64,000 nucleotides of DNA from assembly GCF_009928525.1 (NCBI RefSeq), contig NZ_JAABOK010000005.1:372692-436691 (forward strand). Direction: 5' to 3'. Shown here piece by piece: positions 54,201 to 61,138 of the stretch; position 1 is the first letter of the stretch, and every line of letters begins with the position of its first letter. This DNA comes from Chitinophaga solisilvae (GTDB lineage Bacteria; Bacteroidota; Bacteroidia; Chitinophagales; Chitinophagaceae). The position numbers and the translations under genes were made by a program. The notes beneath the pieces were generated by a model. It searched no databases. It was not told the DNA's origin and was given only the letters and a program-made list of their open reading frames with translations.

Positions 54201-55427
54201 GCAATCATCACCGACCGTTCCACGATCAGTGCAGGTAATGTAGCTTCCTGGAAGTGGGATTATGGTAATGGTACACAGTATACCAGCACCAACGGCAATC
54301 CTTTCAATATCGGCTATACGAAAGACAGCACCTATGAAGTGAAGCTGGTAGCCGTGAGCGATAAAAACTGCGTCAGCGATACAGCTAAGGCGAAAGTGAT
54401 TGTACATCCTTTGCCGGTAGCTGACTTCAAAAATCCTGATGCGATCTGTATGCCGGAAGGAACGGCGAAATTCAAAGATCTGTCCGCTATTAAAGATAAC
54501 TCCACCCTTTCCTACAACTGGGATTTCGGCGATGGTACAGGTACTTCCGGCACTAAAGATCCGGTGTATAACTACAAAGCCTATGGTCCGTTTGAAGTGA
54601 AACTGAAAGTTACCTCTGCCTTTGGTTGTACCGCCAGCATCTCCAAAAAGCTGGATGCCTTCTTCGGCCAGCCGGTAGCCAGCTTCAGCGTAGCGCCGGA
54701 TGAGCTGTGCCAGGGTACGGAAAGCATCTTCACTGATAAAAGTACAGATGCTGCCAGCACCATCAACAGCTGGAAATGGGAATTCGGGGATGGTACCACC
54801 ACTTCCGATCAGCACCCGTCCAAAACATATAGGAACCCCGGAGAGTATGCCGTGAAGCTCACTGTTACCAACGCCGCAGGATGTATCTCTGCGCCTTTCA
54901 GCAGCAAGGTAACCGTTTACCTGCAGCCGGTGATAGATGCCGGTCAGTCGTTCGTGGTGCCGCAGGGTACTGTGATCACCTTCCGGCCGGTAGCGAATGA
55001 TTCGGTACGCCTGGCATTCCGCTGGACGCCTGCAGGAGACTTCCCGAATCCGACGCTGCTGTCGCCCACCATTACAGCGATGCACGACCAGGAATATACG
55101 CTGACAGCCACCGGACAACATAACTGTACTGCCAGCGACAAGATGTCGGTGAAAGTGCTGAAACCAGTGCTGCCGCCAAATGCCTTCTCTCCGAACGGTG
55201 ATAACATCAATGATAAATGGGTGATCCATAACCTCAGCGAGTATCCTGGTGCAAAGGTGGAAGTATTCAACAGGTACGGACAACGCGTATTCAGCTCAGA
55301 CAGCTATATCCTGCCATGGGACGGTAGTTTCAAAGGTAACCCGCTGCCGGTGGGCACCTACTACTACGTGATTACGTTGCGTAACGGATTCCCGCCACTC
55401 ACAGGTTATGTGGCTATTATCAGGTAA
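51297..55427 (+). CDS. T9SS-secreted surface protein with IgGFc-like domain and PKD array (1376 aa)
   Basis: The mature protein starts directly with an IgGFc-binding-like domain (NKGKEFWVGYGHHQFMEPG) homologous to residues about 2080-2620 of the giant protein upstream. It continues with about six PKD-type domains (WDFGD, WKWEFGDG and WNYGND blocks) and ends in a type B T9SS sorting domain (PNAFSPNGDNINDKWVIHN ... GTYYYVITL). The signal peptide (about residues 16-36, ending HSFAQ) supports export. TTG 51288 is in frame but ATG 51297 is a more normal start. Likely a surface adhesin or filament subunit paired with one of the PorP/SprF proteins downstream. Confidence 0.92.
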   Translation: MSARSLYHTHRTLLMRCFLTITSLVLQFVALHSFAQNLSNKGKEFWVGYGHHQFMEPGWTNSQEMILYLSAEQPATVTVSINGTAWTRTYNIPANTVITSDLIPKVGGFDARLYSPPPSFGGTGGEGVFTNKAIHIQSNVPIVAYAHIYGSASSGATMLMPEETWGYSYISVNSEQYYMDDCFSWMYVVANQNNTVIEVTPSALSRFNRPAGVPFTVTLNRGDIYQLVGGSLGGSKGRQLTGTTVKSIANSAGQCYPVAVFSGSSRTSITCNGSSGSGDNNMQQIFPFQAWGKRYLTAPPSASGNASTLQTAIYKIVVKDPATVVKKNGAVLPVTSLISNSYYEYNSKTADYIEADKPVLVAQFMPSESSCGNTGVGDPEMVYISPIEQAIKRTGFYRNNVESITTNYLTLIIPTGGVPSLLIDGSNTFNHSYVHPNLPGYTVVVKRWPAAPAQCIVTSDSAFVATTYGLGGVESYGYNAGTLINNLNAVGAIHNELDTSRTVNDFTCTNTPVELSILMAYKPTRMVWRLSLLGAAITPNADVTVNAPVPVATVTLNGIPYYKYTLPGTYKFSNIGSYDITVLSTHPSIENCNNTEKVGYTLIVKGKPRAIMSYDYTGCTLDSVIFKGKDIQPEYPINRWKWTFPGPALDSGIEVHRVFPPGPANVTLTVISKEGCVGDTTFQVTAFPKPVANFTTDVAELCEGGVLKVTDNSTNTSPTPVSKWYWNYGNDSVLIATTNGPQTIVYKDRNTFTIKHVVKVSELCVSDTVSKTVTVFGTPHAGFTYPAACLPVSGLVQFTSGATVPDAQNITTHSWDFGDAGATPANPNTSAVKDPTHAYTKFGTYNIKYKVTTDKGCTKDTTITATFKLKPDLAFSALTGMCVNTPGSVLINAASVKNGVTGKGYYKGPGTDSTGKFTPSKAGAGTHTIWYVFNTDNGCADSVSTTIAVFPKPDAAFGATASLCLGQPAIITDRSTISAGNVASWKWDYGNGTQYTSTNGNPFNIGYTKDSTYEVKLVAVSDKNCVSDTAKAKVIVHPLPVADFKNPDAICMPEGTAKFKDLSAIKDNSTLSYNWDFGDGTGTSGTKDPVYNYKAYGPFEVKLKVTSAFGCTASISKKLDAFFGQPVASFSVAPDELCQGTESIFTDKSTDAASTINSWKWEFGDGTTTSDQHPSKTYRNPGEYAVKLTVTNAAGCISAPFSSKVTVYLQPVIDAGQSFVVPQGTVITFRPVANDSVRLAFRWTPAGDFPNPTLLSPTITAMHDQEYTLTATGQHNCTASDKMSVKVLKPVLPPNAFSPNGDNINDKWVIHNLSEYPGAKVEVFNRYGQRVFSSDSYILPWDGSFKGNPLPVGTYYYVITLRNGFPPLTGYVAIIR

Positions 55428-55460
55428 GTAAAATCATTCACATAAAACACGGACAGCAAA

Positions 55461-56465
55461 ATGAGAACAAAAATTGTAGCGTTGCTAATGTCAGTGACAG
55501 CCACGGTAGCCGCCTCCAGGGCTATGGCGCAGGCTGACCCTCACTTCTCCCAATACTACGTATATCCGTCATGGTTAAACCCTGCGCTTACCGGCGCATT
55601 CGACGGAGACTACCGTGTGGCGGCTATCTACCGTACGCAGTGGGGAAATATCAGTCCATTCAGAACATATGGCGTGGCCGCAGAAGTGCCCACCAACAAG
55701 AATATCAACTTTGGCGCCAGCGTACAGAACCAGTCGGCCGGCGATGGCGGATACAACTATACCACCGGCTATGTAAGCGCCGCCTATACCGGTGTGAAGC
55801 TGGACCAGCTGCATCATCATCAGCTGACCTTCGGACTGCAGCTGGGTTTTATTCAGCGCCGCTTCGATCCATCCAAACTCACTTTCGGGGAGCAGTGGAA
55901 TCCGGTTACCGGTTATAATCCCGGCAATCCCATCACGGATGGCTTCAGACGCACCTCTGCCATGTCTTTCGACGCAGGTGCAGGCGCCTTGTACTATGAC
56001 GCCACACCGGGCAAAAGCTTTAATATCTACGGTGGTTTCTCGGTGATGCACCTGACGAAACCGCTGGATCAGTTCAGCGCTACCGGCGATGCCCGTTTCC
56101 CTATGCGGTTTAATGTGCATGGCGGTGTGAAACTAACGTTGTCGGATGTACTGAGTATAACACCCAACTTCCTGTTTATGCAGCAGGGTCCGGCGCAGGA
56201 GAAAATGATCGGTGCATACGGGCAGGTGAGGGCTGCATCGGATGCGGACTTCCTGCTGGGCCTGAACTATCGCTGGAAAGATGCCTTCACTACGCATGCG
56301 GGCTTTATCTATAAGTCCATGATGCTGGGTGTCAGCTATGATATCAACACTTCCGATCTGAGCAAGATGGCGCGTGGCTCCAACAGCTTCGAGATCTCAC
56401 TGACCTTCATCGGGCGCAGGAAAGTGAAGACACCGGAAGTGGAATTTGTTTGCCCCCGCTTATAA
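55461..56465 (+). CDS. PorP/SprF-family T9SS outer-membrane protein (first copy)
   Basis: A 334-aa outer-membrane beta-barrel with a signal peptide ending AMAQ, then the family hallmark ADPHFSQYYVYPSWLNPALT. PorP/SprF proteins attach type B cargo after export; each SprF-like protein usually serves the adhesin encoded next to it. It lies 33 nt after the PKD adhesin gene. A second family member follows at 58518, so each of the two type B adhesins may have its own partner. Confidence 0.95.
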   Translation: MRTKIVALLMSVTATVAASRAMAQADPHFSQYYVYPSWLNPALTGAFDGDYRVAAIYRTQWGNISPFRTYGVAAEVPTNKNINFGASVQNQSAGDGGYNYTTGYVSAAYTGVKLDQLHHHQLTFGLQLGFIQRRFDPSKLTFGEQWNPVTGYNPGNPITDGFRRTSAMSFDAGAGALYYDATPGKSFNIYGGFSVMHLTKPLDQFSATGDARFPMRFNVHGGVKLTLSDVLSITPNFLFMQQGPAQEKMIGAYGQVRAASDADFLLGLNYRWKDAFTTHAGFIYKSMMLGVSYDINTSDLSKMARGSNSFEISLTFIGRRKVKTPEVEFVCPRL

Positions 56466-56491
56466 TCACCTTTTAACGTAACAGGCATCTC

Positions 56492-58483
56492 ATGAAAAAA
56501 ATATTTTTAACCGCAGCGGCCATTCTCGCAGGCATGGCGTCTTATGCGCAGTTCACCTACGATTACCTGAAAGCTGCCGATCAGTATTACCGCAAGGAAG
56601 ATTATAATTCTGCCGCACAGTATTATGAGAAATACCTCGGCTCAAAAAGTAAATCTTTCCGCCCGGAAACATACAAACCCTATGCTGCCATTGGTGAAGC
56701 CAAAAAGAAGCAGATACCCGTGAGTAATGAGCAGCAGGCCGTTTACAAGCTGGCGGAGAGCTACCGTAATCTGAATAACTACCAGAAGGCGGCTCCTTAC
56801 TATGAAACTGTACTGGAATATAACAGCAACGGTTTCCCGCTGGCATCCTACTATTATGCAGTGTCATTGCGCGCACTGGGTAAATATGAAGAAGCAGAGA
56901 AAGCATTCAGGAATTTTCTGGCCGGATATACGCCTGTGGATAACTATCAGGCTGCCGCTACCAGAGAAGTGAATAACCTGGTGTTCATAAACAGCCAACT
57001 GAAGAGAACTGATATTAATCAGTACGAAGTCCGTAAAGCGCCTTCCGCGCTGAACACCACCGGCGCAAGCTATGCGCCGGTGTGGGCTTCCAACGGTTCG
57101 CTGCTGTTCACTTCCACCCGGCCTGCATCAGAAAACAGGCATGTGTATATCAACCGCGTATATACAGCAGATTACAGCGACGGACAGACCAGCAACATAA
57201 AGCTGCTGCCGCTGGATCAGCCGTCTGCCCTGCATCAGGGTGCGCTGAGCCTGTCGCCTGACGGACAGCGTATGTATATCACCCGCTGGCATATTGACCA
57301 CGGAAAGAAGATTTCATCCATCTGGTTGTCCCGCAGGAGTGGCGAAAACTGGAGTGAGCCTGTGTTGCTGGACGATGTGATCAATGCCGCCGGCAGTAAT
57401 ACGCAGCAGCCTTATGTGTTGCCCGATGGGAAAACGCTGCTCTATGCCAGTGACAGACCCGGCGGCCAGGGCGGATTTGACCTCTGGTATGCAGAGCTGG
57501 ATGAAACCGGAAAACCGGTACGCAGCGCCAGCCTCGGCGATGTAATCAACACCGGTGGTAACGAACAGGCGCCTTATTACCATGCTGCTACCCGCACGCT
57601 GGTGTTCTCCACCGATGGCAGAACAGGTATGGGCGGCTACGATTTCTTCAGCAGCAAAGGCGCTCCCGGCAGCTTTCAGCCACCGCTGAACATGGGCTAT
57701 CCGGTGAACTCCGTCAAGGACGATATCTATTTCGCCAGCCGCAGCAACAATAAAAATTTACTGGATGATGTGTTGCTGGGAACAGACCGTGCCGCAGAAT
57801 GCTGCCTGGAACTGTTTTTTCTGCATAAAAACCGCCCGCCGCGGCAGCTGAGCGGTATCGTAGTTGCCTGTGATAACAACACGCCGGTAGCCGGAGCTGA
57901 AGTGCGTATAGTCGATACCGTTAATAACCGCGTTATTACCACCCGCAGCACCGGAACAGATGGCAGCTATGCCTTCACGGTAGATGAATACCTGCCGCTC
58001 CGCGCAGAGGCTAACGCTACCGGCTATACGGCTGGTGTGCAATCCATCGCAGTGCCTGCCGATGACGATGCTCCGGCTATTACCGCACCGGTGCTGTGTA
58101 TTACACCAATCGTAACGCCGCCGTCGCCGGTGACGCTCGAAAACGTGTATTACGATTACGACAAGGCCACCCTGCGGGAAGAGTCTTTTGTATCGCTGGA
58201 TAAACTGGCAGCTACCCTGCAGGCTAACCCGGCCATGGAAATTGAGCTGAGCGCACATACCGACAGCATCGGCCGGAAAGCCTATAACCAGCGCCTCTCT
58301 GAAGCGCGTGCCAAAAGCTGCGTAGAATACCTGGTACAGAAAGGAATTGACCCCAACAGGCTTACCTATAAAGGTTATGGCGCTACCCAGCCGATTGCTC
58401 CCAACAGCATGCCCGATGGCAGCGACAACCCTGAAGGCCGTCAGCAGAACAGAAGAACCACATTCACCGTGTTGAAGAAATAG
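56492..58483 (+). CDS. OmpA-family protein with TPR, beta-propeller and CRD domains (PorE-like)
   Basis: The 663-aa protein has a signal peptide (about 1-19, ending SYAQ), TPR repeats (about 22-165), a PD40/WD40-like propeller (about 190-430; LSPDGQRMYITRW, LPDGKTLLYASDRPGGQGGF), a carboxypeptidase-regulatory-like domain (about 445-535) and a peptidoglycan-binding OmpA domain (about 545-663; VYYDYDKATLREESFVSLDK, HTDSIGRKAYNQRLSEARAK). This order is that of PorE of the T9SS, which tethers the machine to peptidoglycan, and of related proteins next to PorP/SprF. It lies between the two PorP/SprF genes and is probably the anchor for both. Confidence 0.94.
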   Translation: MKKIFLTAAAILAGMASYAQFTYDYLKAADQYYRKEDYNSAAQYYEKYLGSKSKSFRPETYKPYAAIGEAKKKQIPVSNEQQAVYKLAESYRNLNNYQKAAPYYETVLEYNSNGFPLASYYYAVSLRALGKYEEAEKAFRNFLAGYTPVDNYQAAATREVNNLVFINSQLKRTDINQYEVRKAPSALNTTGASYAPVWASNGSLLFTSTRPASENRHVYINRVYTADYSDGQTSNIKLLPLDQPSALHQGALSLSPDGQRMYITRWHIDHGKKISSIWLSRRSGENWSEPVLLDDVINAAGSNTQQPYVLPDGKTLLYASDRPGGQGGFDLWYAELDETGKPVRSASLGDVINTGGNEQAPYYHAATRTLVFSTDGRTGMGGYDFFSSKGAPGSFQPPLNMGYPVNSVKDDIYFASRSNNKNLLDDVLLGTDRAAECCLELFFLHKNRPPRQLSGIVVACDNNTPVAGAEVRIVDTVNNRVITTRSTGTDGSYAFTVDEYLPLRAEANATGYTAGVQSIAVPADDDAPAITAPVLCITPIVTPPSPVTLENVYYDYDKATLREESFVSLDKLAATLQANPAMEIELSAHTDSIGRKAYNQRLSEARAKSCVEYLVQKGIDPNRLTYKGYGATQPIAPNSMPDGSDNPEGRQQNRRTTFTVLKK

Positions 58484-58517
58484 CAGCGCCCATGGTTTCA
58501 CTTTAAATACCTGAGTA

Positions 58518-59549
58518 ATGAAAAAGTTTGTGCTCACAGGTTTGATAACAAGTATCATGCAGCTGGCGCTGGCACAGCAGCAGCCGCATTATACACAATA
58601 TATCATGAATCCGTTTATCATCAACCCGGCTGTAGCGGGGATAGAGAATTACTGGGACCTCCGGTTGAGTCACCGCCACCAGTGGGCGGGGCTCAACGGG
58701 GCGCCCGTAACCACCTACCTCACGGTGCACGGACCATTGCGTAAATCGGATTATGCTACCGCTTCTCCTACCGGCTTTGATACGGAAGGAGAGAATCCGC
58801 GGGGGAAAGCATATTGGGCGGACTATACCACGCCGCCGCCGCATCCCGGCGTAGGGTTCACCATCCTGAACGACCGCGCCGGCCCGCTGAACAGGTTTTC
58901 CTTTTCCGGCGCATATGCGCATCATATCAACCTTTCGCCCAGAACCAGCATCAGTGCCGGCATCGCGGTAGGTATGCAGCAGGTAACCCTCGATGCGAGC
59001 AAGGTGGCCTTCCTGGATCCGGCAGATCCCGTACTGGGAGGAGCTACCGGTACACTGAACAAGTGGCGCCCTGAAATCAGCGCCGGGCTTTGGTTGTATG
59101 GCGCCGATTATTTCATGGGCCTGTCAGCGCAGAATATCATCCCGCAACAGATAGGCTATGATAATGGTAAACTCACCGGCGACAGCCTCTACAGGGGTAA
59201 GCTCGTACCGCACATCTTTTTCACCACCGGCTACCGCCTCTGGTTAAATGATGACCTCAGCGTACTGCCATCCGTGATGATTAAGTTCATCACCGCCATG
59301 CCCATGAGCGTGGATGTGAACGCCCGGTTTATGTACCGGGACCGCTTCTGGGCCGGCGCTTCCTACCGCCTGCACGACGGCGTGGCCGGTATGTTCGGGG
59401 TGAACATCAATTCCATGTTTAATATCGGTTACTCCTACGACTATACGGCATCGTCGCTGAATGTTGTCAGTAAAGGTTCGCATGAAATAATGTTAGGATT
59501 CCTGCTCGGTAATAAATATAAGGATACCTGTCCGAGAAATGTCTGGTAA
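58518..59549 (+). CDS. PorP/SprF-family T9SS outer-membrane protein (second copy)
   Basis: A 343-aa barrel protein with a signal peptide ending LALAQ and the hallmark QPHYTQYIMNPFIINPAVAG. It differs clearly from the copy at 55461 (which reads SQYYVYPSWLNPALTG there), so this is an old duplication or separate recruitment. It starts 34 nt after the OmpA-like gene and closes the T9SS part of the gene row. Confidence 0.95.
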   Translation: MKKFVLTGLITSIMQLALAQQQPHYTQYIMNPFIINPAVAGIENYWDLRLSHRHQWAGLNGAPVTTYLTVHGPLRKSDYATASPTGFDTEGENPRGKAYWADYTTPPPHPGVGFTILNDRAGPLNRFSFSGAYAHHINLSPRTSISAGIAVGMQQVTLDASKVAFLDPADPVLGGATGTLNKWRPEISAGLWLYGADYFMGLSAQNIIPQQIGYDNGKLTGDSLYRGKLVPHIFFTTGYRLWLNDDLSVLPSVMIKFITAMPMSVDVNARFMYRDRFWAGASYRLHDGVAGMFGVNINSMFNIGYSYDYTASSLNVVSKGSHEIMLGFLLGNKYKDTCPRNVW

Positions 59550-59621
59550 GAAAATATCATCCGTGTAAAATCATCATCTGCATAAAAAATAAATCAAACC
59601 ACTTAAATCCAAATTGTAATT

Positions 59622-60200
59622 ATGAAACATGTATTGCGTTGCATTCCGTATGCACTGGTTCTTTCTGTTGCCGTATTATTTGCCGCCTGCTCCAAAGATG
59701 GCGCAGCTGGCCCTGCCGGTCCTGCCGGCAATCCCGGCCCTGCCGGTCCGAAAGGTGATCCTGGTGCGCCGGGTTCAGCCAACGTGATATATTCTACCTG
59801 GCTGGATGTACAGTATGGCGTAGCAGAAACCCAGACACGCCCGGATGGTACTATCGATACCACACTGTTTGCCGCCGGCATCCCCATGCCTAAGGTAGAC
59901 TCCATCATGCTGGGACATGCGCTGGTAAACGTATACGTAAACCTGGGCACAGCGCTGAGACCCAACATCGTGGTACTGCCCTACATCGATGAAAGCGGTG
60001 TTATGATACGGTACCTCGCCTCCTCAAAATTACTCACCCTGGTATCCAATGTGAACGCAGGCACAGCCAATACCACTGCCGGTAAAAGATTGCAGTACCG
60101 CTACGTGGTAGTACCCGGTGGCGTAGCTGCCCGTGCGGCCAATTCCATTGACTGGAAAAAATATACAGAGGTGCAGCAATACCTGCATCTGGAAGACTAA
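59622..60200 (+). CDS. Lipoprotein with short collagen-like segment
   Basis: A 192-aa lipoprotein (lipobox FAAC, residue about 24) whose mature N-terminus has nine uninterrupted Gly-X-Y triplets (GAAGPAGPAGNPGPAGPKGD and on), enough for a short collagen-type triple helix. The rest (about 53-192) is a beta-rich domain without known family, of a type often seen behind collagen-like stretches in Bacteroidota lipoproteins. If it trimerises, it would form a stalked surface protein. It lies 72 nt after the second PorP/SprF gene; a hairpin follows its stop. Confidence 0.85.
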   Translation: MKHVLRCIPYALVLSVAVLFAACSKDGAAGPAGPAGNPGPAGPKGDPGAPGSANVIYSTWLDVQYGVAETQTRPDGTIDTTLFAAGIPMPKVDSIMLGHALVNVYVNLGTALRPNIVVLPYIDESGVMIRYLASSKLLTLVSNVNAGTANTTAGKRLQYRYVVVPGGVAARAANSIDWKKYTEVQQYLHLED

Positions 60201-60234
60201 GGTTAATTACTCATAGCCTCCAGCAAGAAAAATT

Positions 60235-60256
60235 GGTCCCCTTATCCAGGGGGACC
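60235..60256 (+). terminator. Probable terminator after the T9SS gene row
   Basis: GGTCCCC (60235-60241) and GGGGACC (60250-60256) form a strong 7-bp stem with an 8-nt loop, followed by TTCCTGAT. The T-run is short, so efficiency is uncertain. It is 34 nt after the collagen-like gene. Confidence 0.55.
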
Positions 60257-60298
60257 TTCCTGATACCTTACTTATTTAAAAACGATTGAACGCTGTGT

Positions 60299-60871
60299 AT
60301 GAACAAGTATAACGACTTCACCGATCATGAGCTGATCCGCCTTTACGTAGCAGGTGATACCCATGCTTTCACCGCCCTGGTGCATCGTCATAAGCAAAAA
60401 TTGTTTACAACCATTGTGCTCCTGGTCCGCAACCGTGACCTGGCGGAAGATATTTTCCAGGAAGTATTTATCAAAATCGTCAATGCCCTGCACTCCGGGC
60501 AATACTCCGACAATAACCGTTTCCTCGCATGGGCCGTACGTATTGCCCATAACTGTTGTATCAGCCATTTCCGCAAAGTTAACTCGTGGTCAAAAATGGT
60601 GGTAGGATACAACGATGATATCGGCGACAGCATGGATTACATGGAACATAGCGCCGAACATCATCTGATTACCGGAGAAATTAATCATGAAATAGGACAG
60701 ATGCTCGACCAGCTGCCCCTGCTTCAGCGCGAAGCCATCATATTACGCTATTACGCCGACCTGAGCTATAAGGAAATGGCCCAGGCCGTAGGCATCAGTA
60801 TTAATACAGCTTTAGGCCGGGTGAGATACGCGTTGATGAATTTGAGGAAGCAGATGGTAGTGGAAGAATGA
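60299..60871 (+). CDS. ECF RNA polymerase sigma factor, no adjacent anti-sigma gene
   Basis: A 190-aa sigma-70 family protein with region 2 (about 8-75; HAFTALVHRHKQKLFTTIVL and EDIFQEVFIKIVNAL) and region 4 (about 125-180; LLQREAIILRYYADLSYKEM and a helix-turn-helix NTALGRVRYALMNLRKQM). No FecR or SusC gene follows; instead a palindrome and then an ABC-type permease. It starts 11 nt after the AACGATTG octamer at 60281. The target genes cannot be read here. Confidence 0.93.
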   Translation: MNKYNDFTDHELIRLYVAGDTHAFTALVHRHKQKLFTTIVLLVRNRDLAEDIFQEVFIKIVNALHSGQYSDNNRFLAWAVRIAHNCCISHFRKVNSWSKMVVGYNDDIGDSMDYMEHSAEHHLITGEINHEIGQMLDQLPLLQREAIILRYYADLSYKEMAQAVGISINTALGRVRYALMNLRKQMVVEE

Positions 60872-60878
60872 GATTATT

Positions 60879-61024
60879 AATTACGAATTACGAATTGCGA
60901 ATTACGAATGTAGAAGCGGAGATTTAAGTGGAGATGAAAGAAGATATTTAATAGATGATTCCCTTTAATCTACGTTTAGCTCTTCGCTTCTACATTCGTA
61001 ATTCGCAATTCGCAATTCGTAATT
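60879..61024. repeat. Imperfect palindrome, heptad-tail family, copy 3
   Basis: Arms 60879-60940 and 60963-61024 pair with a few mismatches around a 22-nt loop. The outer tail reads AATTACG, AATTACG, AATTGCG, AATTACG (identical to copy 1 over 31 nt); the inner arm starts GTAGAAGCGGAGATTTAAG and is related to copy 2. It starts 8 nt after the sigma-factor stop codon. Confidence 0.93.
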
Positions 61025-61083
61025 CTTATTTCCGGACATCTCTGTACCAAAACCGGACACTTTCCTACCTTACACCTATTCCA

Positions 61084-61124
61084 AACGATTGATAGCCAAT
61101 AGGCAAAACTCTGGCACAATCGTT
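61084..61124. promoter_or_regulatory. Inverted octamer pair AACGATTG / CAATCGTT
   Basis: AACGATTG (61084-61091) and CAATCGTT (61117-61124) are inverted copies 25 nt apart, ending 14 nt before the permease start. The same octamer occurs at 21724 (inside the LacI-type dyad) and at 60281 just upstream of the ECF sigma gene. It may be a shared protein-binding half-site. Confidence 0.4.
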
Positions 61125-61138
61125 ATACAATAGTGTGT

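Noticed and set aside
53604..55283. 559-codon minus-strand frame opposite the PKD adhesin
   Set aside because: Although long, its translation is a low-information complement of the PKD repeats; the plus-strand protein has signal peptide, domains and sorting domain.
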